Part shown: one piece after another, positions 16,769-24,119 of the stretch
Position numbering within the stretch: position 1 is the stretch's first letter
Layout: the number at the start of each line of letters is the position of its first letter
Assembly: GCA_027489875.1 (NCBI GenBank)
Contig: JAIXZE010000042.1
Coordinates: forward strand, 1 to 36,512
From: Verrucomicrobiales bacterium
GTDB lineage: Bacteria > Verrucomicrobiota > Verrucomicrobiia > Limisphaerales > UBA9464
DNA: 36,512 bases
Reading direction: 5' to 3'
Position numbers and translations under genes: made by a program
Notes under the pieces: generated by a model
Seen by the model: the letters and a program-made list of their open reading frames with translations, nothing else
What the model was told of the DNA's origin: nothing
Database searches by the model: none

Positions 16769-17467
16769 ATGAAGAATATCATCCACCTCGCCGCCCTGGT
16801 TGCCGGGTCGGCTAGCGTCCTCGCGGGCGATGTCACAGGCACTGTCACCCTCAAGGGAACGCCTCCGCCCGAGAAGGCGATCGCTCCGTTGACGGCCGAC
16901 GCGAACTGCGGGAAGGCCGCGAAAGGGCCCGTGAACACGCGGCATTATGTCGTCGGTGCCGCCAGCGGCCTCGGGAATGTGTTCGTGTACGTCAAGGGCG
17001 GGTTGGACGGGAAGAAGTTCGACGCTCCTGCGACCAAGGCGGTCATTGATCAGGTCGCCTGCCTGTACGAGCCCTACGTGATCGGTGCCCAAGCGGGACA
17101 GGCTGTGGAGATCCGGAACAGCGATCCCTTCCTCCACAACGTCAACTTCATGAAGTCCGAGGCGGGCAACCCGACCTTCAACTTCGCCCAGGGAAACGCA
17201 GCGAAGCCCGTGGACAAGGTGTTCGCGAATCAAGAGGTCTTCGTGAAGCTCCAATGCAACGTCCATCCGTGGATGTTCGGTTACATCGGGGTCGTTTCGA
17301 ATCCCTACTTTGCTGTGACGGATAAGGATGGGAAGTTCTCCCTCAAGGGTCTTCCCGCCGGCAAGTACACCCTCGCGTTCAAGCACTTGAAGGCGGGCGA
17401 GGTGACTCAGGAAGTCGAAGTCAAGGACTCCGGCGCTGAGGTGAAGGCCGTTCTGGAAGTCAAATGA
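16769..17467 (+). CDS. Secreted cupredoxin-type copper protein with C-terminal beta-sandwich
   Basis: A 232-residue exported protein. Residues 1-19 form a signal peptide with a likely cut after VLA-G. A cupredoxin-like domain follows, with candidate type 1 copper ligands His123 (FLHNVNF), Cys163, His166 and Met169 in CNVHPWM. The last roughly 55 residues (VTDKDGKFSLKGLPAGKYTL) are a small carboxypeptidase-regulatory-like beta domain. It could carry electrons to the oxidase or copper to its assembly factors; position directly before the heme A and oxidase genes supports a respiratory role but does not choose between these. The ATG at 16769 is chosen because the signal peptide begins there; the upstream open frame overlaps ribH. 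Its own terminator follows. Confidence 0.85.
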   Translation: MKNIIHLAALVAGSASVLAGDVTGTVTLKGTPPPEKAIAPLTADANCGKAAKGPVNTRHYVVGAASGLGNVFVYVKGGLDGKKFDAPATKAVIDQVACLYEPYVIGAQAGQAVEIRNSDPFLHNVNFMKSEAGNPTFNFAQGNAAKPVDKVFANQEVFVKLQCNVHPWMFGYIGVVSNPYFAVTDKDGKFSLKGLPAGKYTLAFKHLKAGEVTQEVEVKDSGAEVKAVLEVK

Positions 17468-17492
17468 TCCCGGGACCGTAAGGTCCCCTCTT

Positions 17493-17527
17493 GCCGCCGC
17501 GGGCCATCCCGCGGCGGCGTCCTTTTT
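17493..17527 (+). terminator. Intrinsic terminator after the cupredoxin gene
   Basis: A perfect 11-bp stem (17493-17503 with 17508-17518, loop CCAT) is followed by CCTTTTT. A smaller hairpin, GGGACC-GTAA-GGTCCC, sits at 17472-17487 just after the stop codon. Together they suggest that the cupredoxin transcript ends here, at least in part, before ctaA. Confidence 0.85.
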
Positions 17528-17580
17528 GGTGTGTTCATTTTCCCTCTCCTTTCGGGCGGTTCGACGCAGGTGGTTCACAA

Positions 17581-18678
17581 ATGAGCTTCGGGACAACCCA
17601 TACTGCACGGTCACGGTGGCTGCACTTCTTCGCTGTCTTCACGTGGCTTTGGGCTCTTGCTGTCATCTCCATCGGAGGTCTGGTGACCTCGAAGGGCGTT
17701 GGCATGTCCGTGCCTGACTGGCCGACGACCTACGGCTACAACATGTTCTTCTTCCCCATCCGTTTGTGGGAGGGGGGAATCTTTCATGAGCACGTCCACC
17801 GTCTCGTGGCCAGCGTGCTTGGGATGTTGACACTCATCCTGGCCGTTTGGATCTGGTTTTCTGAATCCAGGACCTGGATCAAGTGGCTCGGTGGCATTGC
17901 TGCCACGCTGGTGGTTGGCCAAGGCGTGCTCGGGGGCTTGCGGGTACAGTTGAACAGTTACGATGTCCTGGGTGTTCCGGGGTCTATTTTCTTCGGTGTC
18001 CTTCACGCAACCACCGCCCAGTTGTTCCTTTGTCTCGTTGGGGTGATTGCGTGGGTCACCCGGCCCTCCTGGTCTCCGAATGTCCTTGGATCAGGTGTCT
18101 GGACCGGAGATCGCAAGGCACTTTGGGCTGCTGCGTTGACCTGTATGACGCTCTTGCAGTTGATGATTGCTGCATCCATGCGCCACCAGCACGCGGGCTT
18201 GGCCATTCCCGACTTTCCGCTCGCGTATGGACATCTCTATCCCCCCACGGATGCTTCGTTTCTCGAGTCCGTGAACCAGCGCAGGGTCGACGTGATCGAT
18301 GGGGGAGTCGTCACTGCGTTTCAGGTGCACCTCCAGATGGTTCACAGGGGCGTTGCATTGGCCCTCGTCAGCTTGGCATTGCTTCTCGCATTCCGGGCGC
18401 GCTCCGAATCGTCCGGGTGGAAGTTGGTCTTCCGAGGCTGGGCTGGACTCTTCCTCGCGCAGTTCTGCCTGGGGGCGGCGACCATCTGGACCAACAAGGC
18501 TGCCGATGTGGCTACCGCCCATGTGGCCTTGGGAGCGATCACCCTCTCATTCGGGGTTTTGGCCACATTTTCGAGGTCAGTGATCGAACAACAAGGCATG
18601 GTGAGACTCAGGTCTTGCCCGCCAGCCGGGAGCTTTCTACAAAGTGCCGCCGCTTCCGTAACCGGGCCTACTGCCTAA
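17581..18678 (+). CDS. ctaA: Heme A synthase (COX15/CtaA family)
   Basis: A 365-residue inner-membrane enzyme that oxidises the C8 methyl of heme O to the formyl group of heme A. About eight membrane helices are visible. The conserved heme-binding histidines appear as HEHVHRLVAS (about residue 60), MRHQHAGLAIPDFPL (about 200), VHLQMVHRG (about 250) and TAHVALG (about 315). GGLVTSKGVGMSVPDWP is the family's usual first loop. The ATG at 17581 follows an AGGTGG about 7 bases upstream and is preferred over the earlier in-frame start, which lies inside the terminator. Its stop overlaps the ctaB start by one base (TAATG), so the pair is translationally coupled. Confidence 0.93.
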   Translation: MSFGTTHTARSRWLHFFAVFTWLWALAVISIGGLVTSKGVGMSVPDWPTTYGYNMFFFPIRLWEGGIFHEHVHRLVASVLGMLTLILAVWIWFSESRTWIKWLGGIAATLVVGQGVLGGLRVQLNSYDVLGVPGSIFFGVLHATTAQLFLCLVGVIAWVTRPSWSPNVLGSGVWTGDRKALWAAALTCMTLLQLMIAASMRHQHAGLAIPDFPLAYGHLYPPTDASFLESVNQRRVDVIDGGVVTAFQVHLQMVHRGVALALVSLALLLAFRARSESSGWKLVFRGWAGLFLAQFCLGAATIWTNKAADVATAHVALGAITLSFGVLATFSRSVIEQQGMVRLRSCPPAGSFLQSAAASVTGPTA

Positions 18679-19685
18679 TGTCCATGCCGACGAAGATATC
18701 CACAAATCCTGCCGCCGGGCGCATCAGCCAATCGGCGACGCGTTCGTGGCCGTCGGTGCTTGCTGCCTTGTTCAAGGCGCGGTTGACGTCACTCGTCCTT
18801 GTCACCACAGCGGTCGGTTACCACTTCGGAGCGCAGGACGGCATCTGGGGCGTTGTTTTCTGGCACACATTGATCGGAACCGGTGTCCTTGCGGCGGGGG
18901 CGGCAGCCCTGAACCAGTATTGGGAGCGTGACGCGGATGCGCTCATGCAGCGTACTTCCGGCAGGCCCATCCCTAGCGGACAGATTGATCCCTTGGTCGC
19001 CTTGTCTCTGGGGGCGGCCATGTCGATCGCTGGCATGCTGCAATTGACGTTCTTCGTGAATCCCCTGACCGGGCTTCTGGGAGTGGCGACCTTGGCCAGT
19101 TACGTGTTCATCTACACGCCGCTCAAAAAGATCACCTCGTTGAACACCATCGTCGGAGCGGTGCCCGGGGCTCTCCCCCCGTTGATGGGTTGGACGGCAG
19201 CCACCGGTGAACTTGGCTCGGGTGGATGGGCGCTTTTCACCCTGCTTTTCTTCTGGCAGATGCCTCATTTCATGGCGATCGCCTGGATGTATCGTGAGGA
19301 CTATGCCCGTGGAGGGTTCCGTATGCTTCCTGTCGTTGACCCGAGCGGGACGAGGACAGGCAGTACTGCGATCCGCCATACGGTGGCCCTGCTTGCCTTC
19401 AGCTTGAGTCCGGTCGCCCTCGGGTTGGCTGGTCGCTGGTACGCGGGAGCAGCTGTTCTTCTCGGGATGGCCTTTCTGTTTTTCGCCATCCGTTTCGCGC
19501 TTCGCCTGCACCGGGAATCGGCGCGCAGCCTGTTCCTTGCCAGCATTGTCTATCTGCCATTGGTTCTCGGATTTCTCGTAGCCGATAAGGTGACCGTCCG
19601 GCCTCGACTCGCCGGTGCCCACACCGAAATGGGTGCGCTGTCCGCCATCCATGCCGTTGAGTCCTCGAATCCGAACCGACCGTAA
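18678..19685 (+). CDS. ctaB: Protoheme IX farnesyltransferase (heme O synthase)
   Basis: A 335-residue UbiA-family membrane prenyltransferase that attaches farnesyl to heme B, giving heme O for CtaA. The first Asp-rich motif is NQYWERDADALMQRTSGRPI (about residues 76-95), the usual NxxxDxxxDxxxxRT of this family, and the second loop has YTPLKKITSLNTIVGAVPGA and REDYARGGFRML. About eight to nine helices. The start at 18678 is the ATG of TAATG overlapping the ctaA stop; an ATG two codons later is possible. Coupling to ctaA and the oxidase genes downstream shows that it serves the aa3-type oxidase. Confidence 0.95.
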   Translation: MSMPTKISTNPAAGRISQSATRSWPSVLAALFKARLTSLVLVTTAVGYHFGAQDGIWGVVFWHTLIGTGVLAAGAAALNQYWERDADALMQRTSGRPIPSGQIDPLVALSLGAAMSIAGMLQLTFFVNPLTGLLGVATLASYVFIYTPLKKITSLNTIVGAVPGALPPLMGWTAATGELGSGGWALFTLLFFWQMPHFMAIAWMYREDYARGGFRMLPVVDPSGTRTGSTAIRHTVALLAFSLSPVALGLAGRWYAGAAVLLGMAFLFFAIRFALRLHRESARSLFLASIVYLPLVLGFLVADKVTVRPRLAGAHTEMGALSAIHAVESSNPNRP

Positions 19686-19720
19686 TCCTTCGTTTTTCTG
19701 ATTTTCAGCAATCCAACTCC

Positions 19721-21517
19721 ATGAGCACCGCATCCAGTCACTCCCACACTGCTGCTCACGAGCATGCCGTGGATCATCACCACGAGCCTGGCTTCTGGCA
19801 GTCGTACATCTTCAGTACTGATCACAAGGTGATCGGCATTCAGTACGGCCTCACGTCTCTCGCGTTCCTCATGTTCGGGTTCATCCTCGTCATGTGCATG
19901 CGCTTTCAGTTGGCGTATCCTGGCAAGCCGATTCCCGTTTTCGGCCCCCTGCTGGAAGCGATCCTCGGGGATACGGCCAAGGGAGGCATCATGTCGGGTG
20001 ACCTCTACAACTCCTTTGGGGCCATGCACGGGACCATCATGGTGTTTCTTGCGATCGTGCCGCTCGCCTTCGGCGCTTTCGGGAACTACGTGACGCCGTT
20101 GCAGATCGGGGCGCCGGACATGGCTTTCCCGCGGTTGAACATGGCCAGCTATCACCTCTACTTCTGGGGTGGGGTGCTGATGCTCGCCTCGTTCTTCGTT
20201 CCGGGTGGATCGGCGAAGTCGGGTTGGACCTCCTACTCTCCTTTGGCCACGATCGCCGAGTTCGAAAAGCCCTTCAACGGTCAGACCATGTGGCTGATCG
20301 GCATGGTGATCCTGATCACCTCGTCGCTATTGGGTGCGGTCAACTTCATCACGACAATCATCCAATTGCGTGCCCGTGGCATGAGCTGGATGCGTCTTCC
20401 GTTCTTCGTCTGGGCCCAGTTTGTGACGGGCTTCCTGTTGCTCCTCGCATTCCCTCCGCTGGAGGCAGCCGGTGTTCTGCAATTGGCTGACAATCTCTTC
20501 CACACCTCCTTCTTCCTGCCGAACGGCCTTGTGGTCTCAGGGCAGCAATTGGCTGTCAGCGGTGGCGGAAGTCCGTTGCTTTGGCAGCACCTTTTCTGGT
20601 TCCTGGGACATCCTGAGGTCTACGTCCTCATCCTTCCAGCGATGGGTGTGGTCTCGGAGATCATTGCCAACAACACCCGCAAACCACTCTGGGGCTACAA
20701 GTCCATGGTTTATGCAACCATGTGCATCGGGTTCCTCAGCTTCATCGTCTGGGCGCACCACATGTACCTGACGGGAATGGGTACCAAGGTTTCCACCTTC
20801 TTCCAGACCACGACCATGATGATTTCGATCCCATCGGTCATGATCCTGACGGCGCTGTTTGTTTCGCTCTGGGGTGGGTCGATCCGGTTCAACACCCCGA
20901 TGTTGTTCGCCTTGGCGTTCCTTCCGATGTTTGGCATTGGCGGTCTGACGGGACTTCCGCTTGGTTTCAATGCGTCAGACATCTACCTGCACGACTCCTA
21001 CTACGTGATTGGTCACTTCCATTACGTCGTGGCTCCTGGAACCATTTTTGCGCTTCTTGCGGGTGTCTACTTCTGGTTCCCGAAGATGACCGGGCGATAC
21101 ATGAATGAGACGTTGGGGAAGATTCACTTCTGGTTTTCCCTCATTGGAATGAACCTTGTCTTTGCACCCATGTTCATCCAGGGCATGAAGGGCATGTCCC
21201 GCCGTATGGCGGATGGTGGTACGACCTATTTCGGCGCGGATGATATCGCGGTGAAATTGAACATCTCCATCACTCACGCCGGCATCCTCCTCGGAGTCGC
21301 CCAGATTCCCTTCATCATCAATCTCTTCATGAGCATCTACAACGGGAAGAAGGTGGAAGGGGATAATCCGTGGTCGGCGACGACGCTGGATTGGGCAACA
21401 CCCACGCCTCCCCCGCATGGCAATTTTGCCAGCGAGCCCGTCGTGTATCGTGGTCCTTACGAGTACAGTGTGCCTGGTTCCAAGAGCGACTTCCTCCCTC
21501 AGGACAAGAAGCCCTGA
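19721..21517 (+). CDS. coxA: Cytochrome c oxidase subunit I (A1-type heme-copper oxidase)
   Basis: A 598-residue catalytic subunit that reduces oxygen to water at the heme a3-CuB centre. Ligands are visible: His103 for heme a (AMHGTIMVF), CuB ligands in GHPEVY and WAHHMY, and heme a3 and heme a ligands in IGHFHYV. The GHPEVY glutamate marks family A1 and the D-channel start Asp of GAPDMAFPR is present. The K-channel lysine position (TGVK in bovine subunit I) reads SVMI here, with Ile375 in place of Lys. The N-terminus is His-rich (HSHTAAHEHAVDHHH), a possible copper-binding stretch. About twelve to fourteen membrane helices. It is the first structural gene, 35 bp after ctaB. Confidence 0.96.
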   Translation: MSTASSHSHTAAHEHAVDHHHEPGFWQSYIFSTDHKVIGIQYGLTSLAFLMFGFILVMCMRFQLAYPGKPIPVFGPLLEAILGDTAKGGIMSGDLYNSFGAMHGTIMVFLAIVPLAFGAFGNYVTPLQIGAPDMAFPRLNMASYHLYFWGGVLMLASFFVPGGSAKSGWTSYSPLATIAEFEKPFNGQTMWLIGMVILITSSLLGAVNFITTIIQLRARGMSWMRLPFFVWAQFVTGFLLLLAFPPLEAAGVLQLADNLFHTSFFLPNGLVVSGQQLAVSGGGSPLLWQHLFWFLGHPEVYVLILPAMGVVSEIIANNTRKPLWGYKSMVYATMCIGFLSFIVWAHHMYLTGMGTKVSTFFQTTTMMISIPSVMILTALFVSLWGGSIRFNTPMLFALAFLPMFGIGGLTGLPLGFNASDIYLHDSYYVIGHFHYVVAPGTIFALLAGVYFWFPKMTGRYMNETLGKIHFWFSLIGMNLVFAPMFIQGMKGMSRRMADGGTTYFGADDIAVKLNISITHAGILLGVAQIPFIINLFMSIYNGKKVEGDNPWSATTLDWATPTPPPHGNFASEPVVYRGPYEYSVPGSKSDFLPQDKKP

Positions 21518-21545
21518 AATCCGCTGACTCACCATCCTCCCACAC

Positions 21546-22400
21546 ATGGAAATTCCATATACATACAAGCCTCGTCCGGATACCGGGCTTTACAACGCGA
21601 AGGTCGGGATCTGGTTGTTCCTCGCCTCGGAGATCATGTTGTTCGGCGCGCTGTTCTCGTCGTACATCCTACTCCGTGTTCAGGCTCCGATGGGGCAATG
21701 GCCAACAGTGGCAGGTGCGTGGCCTACTGGATTGCTGAACATTCCGATCGGTACCTTCAATACAGCAGTCCTCATCACCTCGTCCGTCACCGTGGTATTG
21801 GCTTGGGCGGCCTTGAAGATGAACAATTTCAAGGCATTTCGCCGGTACATGGTGGTGACGCTCGTCTGCGCGTTTGGGTTCCTTGGGATCAAGTCCTATG
21901 AGTACAACGAGAAATTCACCCATTACGAACTGCGCTTGAAGTCGGGGGAGGCATACACTGGCCATATTGAAGTGAATGGGAAGCACGCGGGCTTCTGGGA
22001 TTTCGGCTCGATCTACAACCTCGCACGGCTTGAGAAGGATCAGGTGGCTGAGATCAAGTTCACCGCAGATCCGCCCAAACCGAAGCCCGGCGAGAAGCAC
22101 GCCGAGGGTGCTGCACACACCCATGAGGTGAAGACGATCAAGCGGGAGGACATCGCCAAGCTCGATGCGTTCATCCTCCGGAACCATACCTTCTTCGGTA
22201 TCTATTTTGTGATCACCGCGCTTCACGGTCTTCATGTCTTGGGAGGCGCATTGGTCCTCGGATACTTCGCCTTTCCTGGCGCTTCCATGTGGAAGCGGAA
22301 TCCTGAGCAATTTGCGAATCGCATCGAAGTAGCCGGCCTTTTCTGGCACTTCGTCGATCTCGTCTGGATCTTTCTGTTCCCCGTTGTCTATCTCCTCTGA
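21546..22400 (+). CDS. coxC: Cytochrome c oxidase subunit III with a hydrophilic insertion
   Basis: A 284-residue non-catalytic core subunit of the oxidase in the inner membrane. The N-terminal half has the usual GIWLFLASEIMLFGALFSSY helix, and the C-terminal half ends HTFFGIYFVITALHGLHV and FWHFVDLVWIFLFPVVYLL, which are standard subunit III motifs. Between them, about residues 120-210 form a charged, Lys/Glu/Pro/His-rich insertion (for example KPGEKHAEGAAHTHE) in place of the short loop found in most relatives. It probably faces one side of the membrane as a separate small domain. The gene starts 28 bp after coxA and is followed by subunit IV. Confidence 0.92.
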   Translation: MEIPYTYKPRPDTGLYNAKVGIWLFLASEIMLFGALFSSYILLRVQAPMGQWPTVAGAWPTGLLNIPIGTFNTAVLITSSVTVVLAWAALKMNNFKAFRRYMVVTLVCAFGFLGIKSYEYNEKFTHYELRLKSGEAYTGHIEVNGKHAGFWDFGSIYNLARLEKDQVAEIKFTADPPKPKPGEKHAEGAAHTHEVKTIKREDIAKLDAFILRNHTFFGIYFVITALHGLHVLGGALVLGYFAFPGASMWKRNPEQFANRIEVAGLFWHFVDLVWIFLFPVVYLL

Positions 22401-22411
22401 CCCCTCCTCAA

Positions 22412-22789
22412 ATGAGCGATCATTCCCAAGCCCATGGCGGGCACGGTTCTTCCGCTGATGGTGGCCATGACCACCATGATATTGCGGCGCATGTGAAGAC
22501 CTACATCCTTGTCTTCGTTGCGTTGCTGGTAGGAACGCTGATCACGGTGGGCATGTATTTTGTCCACTTCGAGAGCATGGCGGTAACGATCGCTGTTGCT
22601 TTGTTCATCGCCTCGATCAAGGCGTTTCTGGTGGCTGGCTATTTCATGCACCTCCTTTCGGAGAAGAAGATGATCTACAGCATGCTGGGGATCACGGTGG
22701 TGTTCTTCTTTGCCTTGGGGACGCTGACGATCTGGAGCAGCAACGATTTTCCCAAGAACACCGAAATGAAGGCACTGTATGTCCCTTAA
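22412..22789 (+). CDS. ctaF: Cytochrome c oxidase subunit IV (prokaryotic type) with His-rich N-terminus
   Basis: A 125-residue membrane protein with three helices (about residues 30-50, 53-74 and 85-107) and the phrase SIKAFLVAGYFMHLL, characteristic of the small subunit IV of bacterial caa3/aa3 oxidases. Its role in the complex is structural or stabilising. Residues 3-23 are rich in His and Gly (HSQAHGGHGSS...GGHDHHD), which may hold copper. The next gene overlaps its end by 11 bp. Confidence 0.85.
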   Translation: MSDHSQAHGGHGSSADGGHDHHDIAAHVKTYILVFVALLVGTLITVGMYFVHFESMAVTIAVALFIASIKAFLVAGYFMHLLSEKKMIYSMLGITVVFFFALGTLTIWSSNDFPKNTEMKALYVP

Positions 22790-22985
22790 GGCATTTCACG
22801 TGGTCTTCATCGCTGCGTCGGTGATGCTCTGCCTTGGATTTGCTGGGTGGTCTTTCGGCAACTATCGGGAGCTGTCTTCCGCGAAGGACCTCTACTGGGC
22901 CGTGGCTTCCGTAGCTGCCGCTGTGGGTCTCTTGGTCTACGGCCGCTACTTTTTAAGGAAGTTGAAGAACATCAGTTATCTCTAA
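22779..22985 (+). CDS. Small two-helix membrane protein of the oxidase cluster
   Basis: A 68-residue protein with two membrane helices (about residues 5-26 and 38-57) and a basic C-terminus (YFLRKLKNISYL). I do not recognise the family. It overlaps the end of ctaF by 11 bp and precedes another small membrane gene by 4 bp, so it is almost certainly translated as part of the oxidase operon. It could be a minor oxidase subunit or an assembly factor. Confidence 0.65.
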   Translation: MSLKAFHVVFIAASVMLCLGFAGWSFGNYRELSSAKDLYWAVASVAAAVGLLVYGRYFLRKLKNISYL

Positions 22986-22989
22986 TCCG

Positions 22990-23247
22990 ATGAAGATGTT
23001 ACTGAAGACGCTCGCAGCGTTGTTCCTCGTTGCCCTCGGACGGGGGCAAGCCCTCGGATGCGCCACCTGCTTTGGTCAATCTGACTCAGAGATGGCCAAG
23101 GGCATGAATGCAGGAATCTTCGTTCTTCTCGGCTTTGTTGCCCTCTTTTGGGCCGCTTTTGGCAGTTTCTTCGTCTTCATCGTCCGTCGCTCACAAAGTA
23201 CCGGCGACGTCCTGCCGGGGGATCAGCACGATCCCCAGCACAACTAA
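22990..23247 (+). CDS. Small membrane protein with signal-like helix and CATC motif
   Basis: An 85-residue protein. A hydrophobic N-terminus (about residues 3-20) is followed directly by GCATCFGQSDSE, giving a CxxC pair just outside the membrane, and then a second helix (about 44-67). The C-terminus is short and polar. I recall similar small CxxC membrane proteins beside oxidase genes in related phyla but cannot name the family. The CxxC could bind copper or act in thiol exchange for subunit II, encoded 24 bp downstream. The N-terminal helix may be a cleaved signal. Confidence 0.65.
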   Translation: MKMLLKTLAALFLVALGRGQALGCATCFGQSDSEMAKGMNAGIFVLLGFVALFWAAFGSFFVFIVRRSQSTGDVLPGDQHDPQHN

Positions 23248-23271
23248 ACACTCTCTGGCACAAATCGAACC

Positions 23272-24060
23272 ATGACGCAGATACTACAGAAACTGGGGAT
23301 GCCGGCTCCTGCCTCGGCGCATGCCCCTGGAATTGATGATTTCATTGGATACGTCCACCTGCTGATGCTGATCCTTTTTGTGGGTTGGCTGGCGTACTAT
23401 CTCTTGGCTCTGTTCCGTTTTCGGAAGGCGGCGAGCCCCAAGGCAGACTACACGGGCGTGAAGAGCAACATGTCCACCTACCTTGAAATCGGCGTGGCCA
23501 TTGTGGAGGCGGTCCTTCTCGTTGGTTTCGCCGTCCCACTCTGGGCGCGAGCCGTTGAGGATTTTCCTGTCGCGAAGGGCGACCCCAAGACGGATCCGAT
23601 CGAAATCCAGATCATGGGCCAGCAATACAAGTGGAGTGCTCACTACGCGGGGCCTGATGCCAAGTGGGGCAAGCAGGACATCAAGAGCGCCTCGGCGACG
23701 AATCCGTTCGGGTTGGTCGAAGGAGACGCTGATGGAAAGGATGATGTGGTCTGTGCGTTGGGCGAACCCTTCAAGATTCCCACGGGTCGTGCAGTGATCT
23801 GCAAGATTTCCAGCATGGATGTGATCCATAGCTTCAAGATTCCCAGCATGCGGGTGACCCAGGACGCCATTCCAGGAATGGCCATTCCGGCGCACTTCAT
23901 TCCCACCAAGGTTGGCAAGTACTCCATCACCTGTGCCCAGCTTTGTGGGAGTGGTCATTCGGCGATGCGGGGTGATTTTGAGGTGGTGACCCCGGAAGAG
24001 TACGAAACCTGGTATGCGGAGAAAGCCAAGGCTGGTGGCGGTGGCAGTGGGTTTGAGTGA
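23272..24060 (+). CDS. coxB: Cytochrome c oxidase subunit II (CuA subunit)
   Basis: A 262-residue subunit that takes electrons from the donor. Two membrane helices (about residues 25-47 and 70-92) precede a periplasmic cupredoxin domain. The CuA ligands are His186 (DVIHSF), Cys221, Gln223, Cys225, His229 and Met232 in CAQLCGSGHSAM; the usual Glu is Gln, tolerable because that residue binds through its backbone. There is no C-terminal cytochrome c domain, so this is aa3-like rather than caa3, and the electron donor is a separate protein. Unusually, the gene is last of the structural genes, after subunits I, III and IV, rather than first. A terminator follows. Confidence 0.93.
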   Translation: MTQILQKLGMPAPASAHAPGIDDFIGYVHLLMLILFVGWLAYYLLALFRFRKAASPKADYTGVKSNMSTYLEIGVAIVEAVLLVGFAVPLWARAVEDFPVAKGDPKTDPIEIQIMGQQYKWSAHYAGPDAKWGKQDIKSASATNPFGLVEGDADGKDDVVCALGEPFKIPTGRAVICKISSMDVIHSFKIPSMRVTQDAIPGMAIPAHFIPTKVGKYSITCAQLCGSGHSAMRGDFEVVTPEEYETWYAEKAKAGGGGSGFE

Positions 24061-24081
24061 TTTCAGGAAAGCCTGATTGAC

Positions 24082-24117
24082 CGGCCGCTGGGCGATACCG
24101 GCGGCCGTTTTTGTTTT
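24082..24117 (+). terminator. Intrinsic terminator between coxB and sco
   Basis: CGGCCGC (24082-24088) pairs with GCGGCCG (24101-24107) across a 12-base loop, followed by TTTTTGTTTT. The T-run ends two bases before the ATG of the SCO gene, so the terminator occupies the place where that gene's leader and ribosome binding site would be. Confidence 0.75.
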
Positions 24118-24119
24118 CC

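Noticed and set aside
17883..18677. N-terminal extension of ctaB
   Set aside because: It overlaps ctaA out of frame. The ATG at 18678 overlaps the ctaA stop as TAATG and starts the normal protein.
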